From: Prionace glauca
Lineage: Eukaryota > Chordata > Chondrichthyes > Carcharhiniformes > Carcharhinidae
Assembly (NCBI GenBank): GCA_037974335.1
Contig: CM075760.1
Coordinates: 15,742,059-15,806,058, forward strand
Reading direction: 5' to 3'
Length of the DNA stretch: 64,000 nucleotides
The notes beneath the pieces are model-generated. The model saw only the letters and a list, made by a program, of their open reading frames with translations, made no database searches and was not told the DNA's origin. Position 1 is the first letter of the stretch. Each line of letters begins with the position of its first letter. The position numbers and the translations under genes are program-made. Shown here piece by piece: positions 41,600 to 52,239 of this stretch.

Positions 41600-42300
41600 G
41601 AATCACTAACGCACCAAAATGGTAGGGCGTTTAGGAAAATTACAAAACATCGAGATGTAGGGGTACAAGGTCAGAGCTCAATGAAAGTGGAGTTACAGGT
41701 GGAGATGATGGTGAAGAAGGCATTCGACATGCTTCGTTTCATTGGTGAGAACATTGAATGCAGGGGTTGTACTAGACATTGGAATACTGTGTACAGCCCT
41801 GGTCCCTCTATTATAGAAAGGATATTATTAAACAAGAAAGAGTGCAGAAAAGATTTACGAATGTGCTCACGGGACTTGATGGTTTGAGTTATAAGAAGTG
41901 GTTGGATAGATTGGTTATTTTCTGGAGAGCAGGAGGCTGAGGGGTTATCTTATAGAGGTTCATGTAATAATATGGGGCATAGTTCAGTTTAGATAGTGCA
42001 TATCTTTTTCCAACTGCATTGGTGTCTAAATCTAGAGGGCATAGGTTTAACGTGAGTATGGAAAGATTTAAAAGAGTCCAGAGGCACTTCTTTTTCGCAC
42101 AAAGGGTCGTGAATGTCTGGAACAAGTTGCCAGAGCTAGTGGTACAGGCAGGTATAATTTTGTCTTTAAAAAAAACGCCAGCTATCGAGGAATATGGGCC
42201 AAACGCAGGCAATAGGTACCATTTTAGTTGTTTAAAAAGGGAGGCATAGATATGTCGGGCCGAATGGCCTGTTTCAATGCTGTAAAACTCTGTGAGTGAT
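41600..42300 (+). mobile_element. Old CR1-type LINE 3' region
   Basis: The plus strand reads SSMKVELQVEMMVKKAFDML, RFIGENIECRG, then FFFAQRVVNVWNKLPELVVQ and a 3' UTR (gggccgaatggcctgtttca). It faces the LINE at 40700-41420 and belongs to another subfamily. Confidence 0.68.
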
Positions 42301-42309
42301 TGACTCTGT

Positions 42310-43330
42310 TTCATCTTCCTGATTCTCCCAGATACTGATTACAGATGAGTCAGCCTCGGATTTAAATGGATGAAGGAGATATCATTATGCTGGGTTGTAA
42401 AATGCGATTGGCTGAGTAACTTGTCAGGAATTATAATTGCTGTATGTTTGCTGAACTTAACTGATTTTTAAACTAACATGAGGCGGGAATGATCGATAAG
42501 AAAATCTATAATTGATCTGTTATTGATTGTACACGTTAGATCCATTGGAAAGTTCTGCGCTCTGTTCCAGAGCCACTTAACCCTTTCTGTCATCTCCCAG
42601 AAGCTGTTTGTTGTGTTTTTGTTTTAAATAAATATTACGTCTTTATACAGAGATATCTGCCTCATGAGTTTATATTCTCTGTAGTTAAAGACAGTATTGG
42701 TCACCTCAAATTATCCCATAACACTAGCCATAATTTGGAAATGTGTAATTTATTATGTTCTTATGTGAAATCAGCCTCAATCTCTTGGTTGAACCTGATG
42801 GTTTGCACCTCTGTTCTGCCTGTGTTCTCTATCTAGCTTGTGGTATGCCTGACTTGTAAGTATTGCATCAGACGATGTATAGAGAAACTCACTCTGTTAA
42901 CCCACGCTGTTGCGACTCTGATAGTGTTTTTAAGGGGCAGGGAAAGGAAACTATTTCCTCCCAAACACGAACCCCCATTGGTCGCGGATGAAGCAGAACC
43001 TTTACTGTTTAGAATTACCTGAAACTCGGTCAGTGACAGATCAGTTAATGAGTGAAATTATCGGTGTCTCCGCCTTCTTCACTCATTCTGTCTCTGGATT
43101 TTATCTAAGACAGGCAGAGATGAAGGTGTATTTACACGGATTGGCCACGGGGTGGCGCAGTGACTCTTTCACTGAACGGCCTTGATTTCAACCACATCCC
43201 AGACATGACCGGGGGAACATTCCTGTCTGGGAAAAGGGGGAAACCCTATAATAGGGAAAATGGGGTGGAGGTGATGGGTTCGGAGAACAGAATGAAGCCA
43301 AGCCAGAGATGGTTAAAGTTTAATTCAATA
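42310..43330. other. Spacer downstream of the IgM cluster
   Basis: Nothing recognisable apart from AT-rich sequence. The IgM membrane-form transcript should end near 43310-43331 on the opposite strand. Confidence 0.4.
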
Positions 43331-43336
43331 TTTATT
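43331..43336 (-). terminator. Poly(A) signal candidate, membrane IgM transcript
   Basis: The minus strand reads AATAAA here, about 450 nt beyond the TM2 stop codon. It is the first exact hexamer noticed downstream of TM2. Confidence 0.5.
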
Positions 43337-43787
43337 TCAAAAATTCAGAGAATATTTTACAGCAAAATTATTTTTTTAAGACACGGAAGTGAACACAGCG
43401 ATCGAGCTTCACATTGAGAACAGAACACATGCACAGAGAATCCGTCAATATTTGTACATCTGTTCCATACACCAGAAAGGGAAAACAGGACATTAATAGA
43501 ATGAGGAATTAACAAAGGTGAATAAGGAATTAGAAACGTTTCTTATTTATCCATGAAATTTTAATACGGGAAAACTATTAATCACAATTAACTTTATAAG
43601 AAAAAGGTGTCGTATATTTCACACTGAAAATTGAAATAAGGTCTATGATTGCTTCAGTTTCAGATTCAGAATGATAAACTGTAAGAATTTTACTGATAGA
43701 GTCACCAAGAGGAGATATTGTACATGAGCCACACAGAGATCTTGATAATCAGCTGAGGGGAATCTGCAGCGTCCAAAATTCAACCCA

Positions 43788-43796
43788 TCATTTGAT
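43788..43796 (-). CDS. IGHM: IgM heavy chain TM2 exon (last codons)
   Basis: After the acceptor tattttacag the minus strand reads ATC AAA TGA, completing the membrane mu chain as ...TLVK-IK-stop. The first TM exon ends in phase 0, so the join is clean. The cytoplasmic tail is therefore only a few residues, as in other vertebrate mu chains. The rest of the exon is 3' UTR. Confidence 0.82.
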   Translation of the reverse strand: MK

Positions 43797-43918
43797 CTGT
43801 AAAATAAAGATACAATATTGAAGCAGATGTTTATGATGTGGGACATTAATGTTAGAGTTGAGAGATTTTTCAAATCCATTCTGTCAGTTTGCAATGTGAG
43901 TGAATTGAATCATCTCAC

Positions 43919-44046
43919 CTTCACCAGAGTGACGGCAGTGCTGTAGAAAATGCTCAGGAAGAACAGGACGATGAATGTGGAAGCGGTTGTCCAGATGTTG
44001 CTGTTATCATCCTCATTGTCTTCAATCCAGATGCGGTCGGTGAGGT
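43919..44046 (-). CDS. IGHM: IgM heavy chain TM1 exon
   Basis: The exon lies between acceptor cgcccctag and donor AAG|GTGAGA. With one base from CH4 it encodes [20 protein letters not shown], then [20 protein letters not shown] and LVK. This is an acidic linker followed by the conserved antigen-receptor transmembrane segment, with polar Ser, Thr and Tyr residues that pair with Ig-alpha/beta in other vertebrates. The length of 128 nt plus one base gives exactly 43 codons. It is spliced from an internal donor in CH4, at 47714. Confidence 0.95.
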
Positions 44047-44461
44047 CTAGGGGCGGAGACCAGAAATTGAAATTAAATTACTTTATTTATCCAGGGATTT
44101 TTTTTTCTTTTCCCTGTTCTCCTTCATAAACTGTTAATGTATTCTCTGTATATTTTTCAATGTCTATCTACTCTTAATTCAGGACACCCAGTAACCGATC
44201 TCCGTAACTATGTTCACACTTGATCGTTATGTACATTCCTTGGACAGTCCATGCCAGAAAGCACTGAAGATGTTTTCTTGAGTATCAGTTCATTTTTGAT
44301 CAATTTGGCAGTATCCCTCATTGAAGAATATTATGACTGATATGGAGGAACGTTCACTGATCAATTATTGTTTCCAAAGATGGTGACTGACATGTAAACT
44401 GTGACTGTTGCTGTTTAAGAGCCGGGATGTAATTTCTGATCTCTTATTTATGGTTGGAACT

Positions 44462-45265
44462 GTGAGGTGGTCCATTTTGGTAGGAAGAATGGTAGGAAGG
44501 ACTATTACTTACGGGGCGAAAAACTGCAGCAGGCGACGGTGCAGAGGGACCTTGTGCATGAGTCGCAAAAACCCAGCTTGCAGGTGCAGCAGGTGGTCAG
44601 GAAGGCGAATGGGATGCTGGCCTTCATAGCGAGGGGGATTGAATATAAAAGTAGAGAGGTCTTGCTGCAACTGTATAGGGCATTGGTGAGGCCGCAGCTG
44701 GAGTACTGTGTGCAGTTTTGGACGCCGCACCTGCGCAAAGATGTTTTGGCCTTGGAGGGAGTGCAGAGAAGGTTTACTAGGCTGATACCGGAGTTGAGGG
44801 GGTTGAGCTATGAGGAGAGGCTGAATAAACTAGGCTTGTACTCGTTAGAGTTTAGAAGAATGAGGGGAGATCTCATTGAGACGTATAAGATGATGAATGG
44901 GATGGTTAGGATAGAGGTGGAAAGACTCTTCCCGCTCAAAAAAGACAGTAGGACTAGGGGGCACAGCCTCAAGATAAAAGGGGGGCGGTTTAGAACGGAG
45001 TTGAGGAGGAACTTCTTCACTCCAAGGGTGGTGAATCTCTGGAATTCTCTGCCCGTTGAAGTGGTGGAGGCTGCCTCGCTAAATATTTTTAAGACGCGGG
45101 TTGATGGGTTTTTGATAATAGAGGGGATTAAGGGTTATGGGGAGAGGGCGGGAATGTGGAACTGAGCAGCGACAGATCAGCCATGATCTTATTGAATGAC
45201 GGGGCAGGCTCGAAGGGCTAGATGGCCCACTCCTGCTCCTATTTCTTATGTTCTTATGTTGTTAT
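44462..45265 (+). mobile_element. CR1-type LINE, young copy in the CH4-TM1 intron
   Basis: A 232-residue frame on the plus strand (VHFGRKNGRKDYYLRGEKLQ ... GYGERAGMWN) has a small deletion relative to the 9952 copy (QRDLVHESQK for QRDLGVLVHESQK). The 3' UTR and tail cttatgttcttatgttgtta are intact. It is antisense to IgM transcription. Confidence 0.9.
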
Positions 45266-45299
45266 GTAAGTAGATCACTAGCTTAATTTAGTTTTTCCA

Positions 45300-46530
45300 C
45301 GTGTTTTTGGTGCAATGTACATTGGGCGTGTTGTCGGTAGATATGTCCATTAAAATTCATGTTTAAATTTTACTTTCATCATTTACCTTATTTAAGATTT
45401 TACATTTGTGTGCGTGTGCATGATCATCTCGTGCTCTGCATTAATCTTTGGCTCTGAGTTAATACATGTACAAGAGCGTTAATGTACGCATTCATTTCCC
45501 TGTATTTGTTGATTTGTGTAGTTGTGTGTCTACATCTGAGTGTATATTTCATTTTTTCTGGTATTGTGTGTGAATGACTCTATTATTGTGTTAAGTCCAT
45601 GTATAATTATTAATGCCACTCTTAATCGGTGCATATGTGCCTCTATCTATTACTATGTCTTAATTTCTGTCATTCTAGTAATGTTTGTTTCTCTTTCTGT
45701 GTGCGTCAGTTTTCCCATTTGTTTGTGTGTACTTGTTAACATGTATGGATGTATATACGTGTTGATAGTTCTTCATAACGATATCTTGATTCGTGTTTGT
45801 GTTTCGATATGTAGTAATGTGTGCTATGGTATTCTGTTCTGTTTGAACATGTTAATGTTTGTGTCCACATGTTTGCGTGCAAATGTTTTGCTGTCCATTC
45901 ATCTATATGCAGCCTGCTTCTTTGTTTATATGCATTTCCATATATATCTGTTAATGTGCATAACATTGTCTGTGTCTTTATGTATATCCCTGTCAGGGTG
46001 AATGTGTGCTAATATATATACTTACTTGAGTATATGTATGTGTTTGTGCATTTATGTGGGTCTAAAGATGTGCGGGTTAGGTTCATTGGCTATGCTAAAA
46101 TTGCCCCTTAGTATCCTGGGATGTGTAGGTTAGAGGGATTAGCAGGTAAAATGGGTAGGGATATGTGGATAGGGTCTGGGTGGGATTTTGTTCGGTGCAG
46201 ACTCGATGGGCCGAAGGGCCTGTTTCTGCACTGTAGGGTTCTATGGATAATACATGCACATGTATCTATCTGTCGATGCATGTATGTGTTTGTGTCTGGG
46301 TCTGTGTACCGATACAGTGAAGTGTATGAACTTGTGTGTTTTATGTGTATTTATGTGAGTGCTTTTGGAAATATTTGATTGTGTGCGTATGTTGTTGTTT
46401 TAGTGCCTGTTTGTACAAGTTTGAATCGACACATTCGTGTGTGTGTGTGTGTGTATGTACGGCTACACCTGTATTTCTAATTGTGATAGTTTTGTGTAGT
46501 ATTGTCAGTGTGTATATGTTTTAACTGTTG
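45300..46530. repeat. GT/TG-rich low-complexity tract
   Basis: Degenerate tgtgtgtatgtgtttgtg sequence fills this part of the CH4-TM1 intron. The long frames across it (for example a 153-residue Cys/Val/Ile-rich one) have no domain. Confidence 0.75.
46065..46245 (+). repeat. SINE 3' half
   Basis: It has gatgtgcgggttaggttcat, tggctatgctaaaattgccc and cgatgggccgaagggcctgt in order, the 3' half of the HE1-type SINE. The tRNA-like head is missing. Confidence 0.72.
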
Positions 46531-46539
46531 CTTCAAGTT

Positions 46540-47610
46540 TTACCGGCAATTGTTAACTGAACGTGATCCAAACAATCCGAATAATGGAGCACATTTTCAG
46601 GCTTTGCTGTTTAAATGTCTTTTATGTGAGTGGCACGGTGATATCAGGAGAGTAAATGAAATAATTCATTGATGCATGTCAGAATCATCAGGGACAGAAC
46701 AGTGAAAACTGGGGAGGATTATATTACTTGTTTAAATTTGTATTATGGGAAATCAATGTCAGCACATGATTAACAGGAACAAGCGTGTTGAAACATTTTT
46801 GAATTATGTTGCATAAATATATATGCATATGTTAGTTTATGTGTATTATATACTTCAATGATACTTTGATAATGAGAATGATACTTCAAAATCTGGAGCA
46901 AAAAAAGAACGGAAGCTAATTTATACTGATGACAACTGACTCCTGATTAGAGAGCCGTTCCCTTCCAAACACGCGACTTAGGGAGAGGGAGGGCAGTGAG
47001 CTCATAGTTTCCCTCTCTCTACCCTGTGATGCACTGCCCCTGATGGTTCTAACCACTGAGGGGGTGGAGATGCAGTGGACTAAATAATGACATTCCTCCT
47101 CTTTTCATTGAGGAAGTTGTGGTATAGGGGTTAGTTATTGATCCTCCCCTCTCTTTGTTGGGTGAGTAGGAATCCAGGATGTTAACAATTTCACTCTCCC
47201 TCAATCTGATGGGGGATTATTTCTCTATGTTTATGTGTGACCCTTACTTCTGTTCAGTGGGTGTGATGCAGCAGCTTAAAGCTGACATGAAAGGGTAAAG
47301 GCATGGACAACGAGAGAAGCAGGAACACCGAGATCTAAATATTGAGAATGTTTGACGCAAATGTTGAAATTGTCGGATTTTTCCTCAGGGAGGAAAGTCG
47401 GTGAAGACATTTTGGAGAATCCTGTAATAAATGTGCTCTACTCTGTCTCTAAGACAGGATGGATCTGAGCTGGGAGCATTGGTTCAACAAGACTTCGGTC
47501 TGAGGCCTGAAAATACCTGACTCAAGCCAAAAAATATCTACTGGAAGGAAAACTGAAAAGCAATCAATGAAGCGATTGGGTATTTCGTTTATCGTTAGAG
47601 GAAAATGATT
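46540..47610. other. Intron sequence 3' of CH4, no feature recognised
   Basis: This part of the IgM CH4-TM1 intron has no clear repeat or exon. It would hold sequences downstream of the secretory poly(A) site. Confidence 0.4.
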
Positions 47611-47618
47611 TTATTCTT

Positions 47619-47624
47619 TTTATT
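47619..47624 (-). terminator. Poly(A) signal, secreted IgM transcript
   Basis: The minus strand reads AATAAA 28 nt beyond the CH4 stop codon. Its use would give the secreted form; read-through and splicing from the CH4 internal donor would give the membrane form. Confidence 0.75.
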
Positions 47625-47651
47625 GTAGTTTTTAATGTAACTGAGTGACTC

Positions 47652-48043
47652 TCATTGACATGAATTAACAGTGTCCATCAGTGCAAGGGAAATGTTCACA
47701 AAACTGGGTTTACCGCTGGATTTGTCAACTGTTCTGTTGATGATCTTCAAGGGGATGGCTTCATGTCCCACCACACAGGAGTAAGAAGCGCCGCTGGACC
47801 ATTCCTCTGCTGCAATGGATAACAGGCTGTACATGAAGAAGGAGCGATTGCCGTTCTCCGCCACCACCTCGGTGTTCCTGTAGTTCCCGGGATTCACCGG
47901 CTTGTCGTTGACGGTCCACTTGACGAAGATCTCTCGGGGGGAGAAACCTCTCACTAAGCAGCTGAGGGAGACGAAACTCTGAGCGGAGACTTCTTCTGCC
48001 GAGGGCAGGAGGACAGAGACGACCGGTTCCCGCGGATTTGGAT
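47652..48043 (-). CDS. IGHM: IgM heavy chain CH4 exon with secretory tail
   Basis: The exon starts after acceptor tttctgcag and reads [20 protein letters not shown]. The C-domain hallmarks are Cys in [12 protein letters not shown], Trp in IFVKWTVND, and the second Cys in [14 protein letters not shown]. The tail [20 protein letters not shown] ends in VNSCQ, with an N-glycosylation site and the penultimate cysteine that joins monomers into polymers in IgM. An internal donor AGCG|GTAAAC (exon end 47714) lies at the start of the tail in the phase needed by TM1, the classic arrangement for switching between secreted and membrane mu. N-X-S/T sites include NRS and NRT. It is open throughout and 392 nt long. 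Confidence 0.96.
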
Positions 48044-48523
48044 CTGCAGAAAATGTACAATCAATATCAATAAACTGGAGAATCCTGGAGACAATGAAAC
48101 CGCTGGTGAGATATCAGGAAAATGTGCTTCGCTTTTGATTTTAAATGTTTCCATTTTTGACTTCCGGCTTGGAGGAGAGGTGAACACAATTGTTTTCTCA
48201 AATAACTCAGGGGGGCTGACTGGGAAGTTTCAGAAATTTTACAGCACAGAATCAGGCCATTCGGCCGAACTGATCCACTTTTCTTATTGGTTTCCTAGTT
48301 TTGATGCACCACATCAGACTCCCCCCTTCTTCGATCTAAACCCAGTAACATCGACTTCAGTTCACTTTTCATTCATCAACACATCAAACTCCCCATAAAA
48401 ATATCGATCGGCCCATAGTTGCTTCGTTGTAGTTTTTTTTCCATTCAGGGGAAACCATTAATGCACTGAGTATTAAATATTGACTTGTACACTTCCACTG
48501 GAGATAGCCACAGAGATGCATTT

Positions 48524-49240
48524 ACATAGAAACATTGAAACATAGAATAGTACAGCACAGTACAGGCCCTTTGGCCCTCAATGCTGTGCCGAACTATGTC
48601 CAATCCTAAGATCAAGCTATCCCACTCCCTATCATTCTGGTGTGCTCCATGAGCCTATCCAATAACGGCTTGACACTTCTCAAAGTGTCCGACTCCACTA
48701 TCGCAGCAGGCAGTGTATTCTACACCCCACCACTCTGTGAGTGAATAATGTACCTTGGACATCCCTCCTATATCTCCCACCATGAACCTTAAATTTATGC
48801 CCCCTAGTAACAGCTGCATCCACCTGAGGAAATATTCTCTGCACGTCCACTCTATCTATCCTCCTCATCATCTTAGACATCTCTTTTAAGTCGCCTTTGA
48901 TCCTCCTCTGTTCTAAAGAGAAAAGCCCCAGCTCCCTCAACCTTTCCTCATAAGACCTACCCTCCAAACCAGGCAGCATCCTGGTAAATCTCCTCTGCAC
49001 TCTCTCCAATGCTCCCACATCCTTCTTATAGTGAGGTTACCAGAACTGCACTCAATATTCCAAATGTGATCCGATATAGTTGCAGCATAACCCCACAGCC
49101 TTCAACTCAAACTCCCTATAAATAACCGGTAAAACCGGTCTTCTTCACGGCTCTATCCACTTGAGTGGTAACCTTTAGAGATCTGGGGATATGAACCCCA
49201 AGATCTTTCAGTTCCTCCACAATCCTCAGAACCCTACCTA
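48524..49240 (-). mobile_element. CR1-type LINE in the CH3-CH4 intron
   Basis: The minus strand encodes [40 protein letters not shown] and DAAVTRGHKFKVHGGRYRRD, a CR1 ORF2 C-terminus, then a 3' UTR and an acatag-type tail near 48524. It belongs to a subfamily different from the young copies. A short SINE/LINE scrap lies nearby at 48235-48290 (acagaatcaggccattcggc). Confidence 0.8.
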
Positions 49241-49281
49241 CATTTTGACCCCACATTTATTGCTTCAATCTCTCAGCTCAC

Positions 49282-49590
49282 CTGTTTCCTTGTGGATAGA
49301 TGCTCTTAAAGGAGTCGGCAGATCTTGATGGTTCACCACGCACTCAAACACAGCCGCACTCAGCCAGGCTTGTGTGGAGATGTTTAATTTGCTGATCACG
49401 CTGTCACGATCCGCTCCGGGTTTTTCGGCAATCTCTGATTTCAAATACTTCCTGTCTCGGATCCAGGACACGTTAACTCCATAAGGAGCATGAGAAATGA
49501 TGCAGGTTAAGGTCGCGGTCGCCTCCAGTAAGACCTGTTCTATTGGTGGTGGCTGTATCTTCACTGTAGATTCATGGCATTCGAGAGGAT
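49282..49590 (-). CDS. IGHM: IgM heavy chain CH3 exon
   Basis: The exon runs from acceptor ttcattcacag to donor CAG|GTGAGC, 309 nt, phase 1 at both ends. It encodes [20 protein letters not shown] and then a C1-type Ig domain with Cys in [10 protein letters not shown], Trp in VNVSWIRDR and Cys in [14 protein letters not shown]-glycosylation sites NVS and NIS are present. The extra N-terminal Cys (LEC) may form an inter-heavy-chain bond. Confidence 0.95.
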
Positions 49591-50019
49591 CTGTGAATGA
49601 AAAATTAAAATCAACCCTAGTTCCCCTTCAGAAGCAGGACAGTAGTCTTCAGCCTGAAGGAGACCAAGTTGCCTTCGAGGTATCAATCTCCAACTATCGC
49701 CTTTCAATTTCTATAGGCGATGGCAAACCAGCTTGTTCTATGAAATTATTCCCTTTATTAAAGTATTGTAGCTGCTGTATCATTCTCATGAATCAGCATT
49801 ACAACTAATACCACCCTGAACTCAGGAACAAAGTACTGGCCGTTGCTTTATAAGGTTAAGATGCATTTTGCAATATTTTACCCCTGTGCTGTGACCTGTG
49901 AAACACTCCGATACCCAATGTCTCTCCAAGTCTTACCGGCTGTCTCAAGAAAAAAAAAGGTCACGTCAAGGCCACCTCACTAACTTCAAGACAGAAGGGA
50001 ACATTATTTGAAAAGGAGA

Positions 50020-50345
50020 CAGTGGCATGGTGTGTTGTCGATGGGGTTGTAACCTAGGGCGACACTCTGTGGAAATAGATTCGAATCTCACCACTGCAGA
50101 TGGTGAAATGGGAATTTAATAAAAATCAGTGATTAAAAGTCAAATGATCACCATGAAGCCTTTGTTGTAAAAGCCCACCTGGTTCACGAATGTCCTTTAG
50201 AAAAGTAAACCTGCTGTCTTTATCTGGCCTGGCATGCATGTGACTCCAGATTCACAGCAAAGTGGTTGACACTTAAGTGCCGTCAGGGATGGAATATAAA
50301 TGCACATCTCAGGAAGCAATAACAAAAATTGCTGTTGTGATGAAA
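50020..50345 (+). repeat. tRNA-derived SINE, near full length, in CH2-CH3 intron
   Basis: An A-box-like head (gtggcatggtgtgttgtcga), a B box (gattcgaatctcaccactgc) and the body (gttcacgaatgtcctttaga, gactccagattcacagcaaa, gtggttgacacttaagtgcc) are in order. The copies at 2270 and 4640 are fragments of the same family. Confidence 0.7.
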
Positions 50346-50486
50346 TTCTGAGTAGCGCTGTCCAAATGCAGCAAAATACATGACAATAACTTAGAAATTG
50401 TTCGATGCTTTGTACTAACTTTAATAGATCCCTAATTCCAATTAACATCAGAATGGTATATTTTATACACGATTTGAGTCTCTTAC

Positions 50487-50798
50487 CCCGAGATACGCTG
50501 ATGTTCAGACTCTGAGTGTCTCCTCGGTGAGTGACCTGGCAGGTATAGACCGCTTTGCTGAACCGTTCCCCAACGGAGACTGTCAGCCGACTGCTGGCCG
50601 AGAAGTTCCCGTTCAATCGATAGGGGGGAGAGGTGACAATTCCTGAATGCGTGGGTTCCCCATTCTTCAGCCAACTCACTTCCATTGACCCTGGCTGGAA
50701 ATCGATGATTGAACAGACGATGGTTGCAAATTTGCTGCTTGAGATTTCTTCACTCGAACTCACGGTGAGGATAACGGTTGGATGGAAAACTGGAGGAC
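50487..50798 (-). CDS. IGHM: IgM heavy chain CH2 exon
   Basis: The exon runs from acceptor tttctgaag (50798) to donor CGGG|GTAAGA, 312 nt, phase 1 at both ends. It encodes [20 protein letters not shown] and a C1 domain with Cys in [13 protein letters not shown], Trp in EVSWLKNG and Cys in [12 protein letters not shown]-glycosylation sites NFS and NIS are present. The acceptor ends in GAAG rather than the usual YAG, which is slightly weak. Confidence 0.93.
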
Positions 50799-51007
50799 CT
50801 TCAGAAAAAAAGCATATTCGTCATTTCCTGCAGAAGATGTGGATCTATTAAACTTTTGTTGATATTAGCAACTCATTTGCAGTCTATAGACACTAGCCGG
50901 AACAATCCAGGGGTCTGGATTATGCACATCTATTTAACTGAGTAATAACCAAGGCCCTACATGCTAACCACAGTGTTTCTGTTTCACACAAGCTCCATAA
51001 CACTTAC

Positions 51008-51307
51008 ATGGTATTTCAATGCTCTTGACTGAGCTGCTGTGTTGAACCTCACAGTCAATTCTGGGACATTCTCCCGCTGAGTCGCTGATGGTTAACTGGC
51101 TGCTCAGGGTGTAGGTTCCTTTCGTGTTTCGCACTGATGGGTAAGTCTTAAACCCACTGGGGACCGTTTGCCCATTTTTCTTCCAGGTCACTTTGGAGAC
51201 ATCTGGAAGGTAATCCATCGCCAAACATCCGAAGGTGATGGAGCCGCCGGAGTTCTGCTGCTGACAGGAGGAGACCAGGCCGTAGAGAGTGGGCGGAGAC
51301 GGTGTCG
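51008..51307 (-). CDS. IGHM: IgM heavy chain CH1 exon
   Basis: The exon runs from acceptor ttctttcccag to donor CAT|GTAAGT, 300 nt, phase 1 at both ends, so it joins the JH donor (one base left over) cleanly. It encodes ATPSPPTLYGLVSSCQQQNS, where the SSC cysteine is a candidate for the light-chain bond. The C1 domain follows: Cys in ITFGCLAMDYLP, Trp in KVTWKKNG, Cys in PRIDCEVQHSS. ATPSPPTLY at the start is typical of shark mu CH1. Confidence 0.95.
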
Positions 51308-51414
51308 CTGGGAAAGAATAGCCAATTGAACAAGTTAGACTCTTATTTGCGTTTATTAAGTCATCAAACATATTGTTACAAATATGTTTCTGTATTAGAT
51401 ATAGCTTTTGGTGT

Positions 51415-51545
51415 TGAAGGGATGAAGGGATATGGGTAGTAGATATGATCAGGATAGTGATGAGCTCTGACCAAAGTGAATGGCGGAGTCGGCTCAATGG
51501 GCCGAATGGTCTACTCCGGCTTCTATTTTCTATGTTTCTATCTCA
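51415..51545 (+). mobile_element. LINE 3' end scrap
   Basis: It contains gaagggatatgggtagtaga, caatgggccgaatggtctac and the tail ttctattttctatgtttcta, a CR1-like 3' UTR with the final octamers. Confidence 0.6.
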
Positions 51546-51834
51546 AACATTGATTAAAATTATGGACTTTCCTAACACTTCCTGATTAAAACATACATCC
51601 ACCTTTGAGATTATGTTACTTCTATCATTTGGGAATTGTCATCTCTGCAGAAACTCATATCCCTTTCTCCACTTCTATCAAATTAGCAAGGAAAAAGAAC
51701 ACATTCTGTTAGTCTCAAAATGACATGTCATTCATGAGATTAACAGAGAAGAGCAAAGATTGTCTCCATTATTGCGGTAACCATTTATTTCTCAAACAAC
51801 AACACTTTGTGATGAAGAAGTTGTCTCTTCGTTC

Positions 51835-51965
51835 ATATCATCCTCTCACCTGATGAGGGAGCTCCAACGGCTTGTCATTCCAAATAAACCTGTTGGACTT
51901 TAACCTGGTGCAGTGAGATCCTTACTGTGCCCACAACAACCTCACTCCGGCATCTCCACACTAGT
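51835..51965. mobile_element. Foldback element fragment
   Basis: One arm of the element at 2403-2647 recurs: aaataaacctgttggacttt, taacctggtg, then ctccggcatctccacac at the end. The other arm is missing. Confidence 0.6.
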
Positions 51966-52239
51966 TTTGGAAATTGCCTGGGTTCAAACTGATTGAAGCC
52001 CCTTCCTCTCTCCAACTTACTGCCTCTCAATCCACAAAACGGAGATTGTGACTGTACTGAAGGATCAGGAAACTCTAAATGTGATTATAAATTCAAATAA
52101 ATGCAACATTGACTAATTGAAGGATCATACATTAATAGTAAGATTTGGCCATTCGGGACTTGAAGTTTCCTCTATCATTCACTGAGATTACAGATGAGCT
52201 GATTGTGGTGGTAGCTCTATTCTGAATCTCCTCACTCCG

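Noticed and set aside
45540-46001. 153-codon frame rich in Cys, Val and Ile that looks membrane-like
   Set aside because: It is a translation of GT-rich low-complexity intron sequence.
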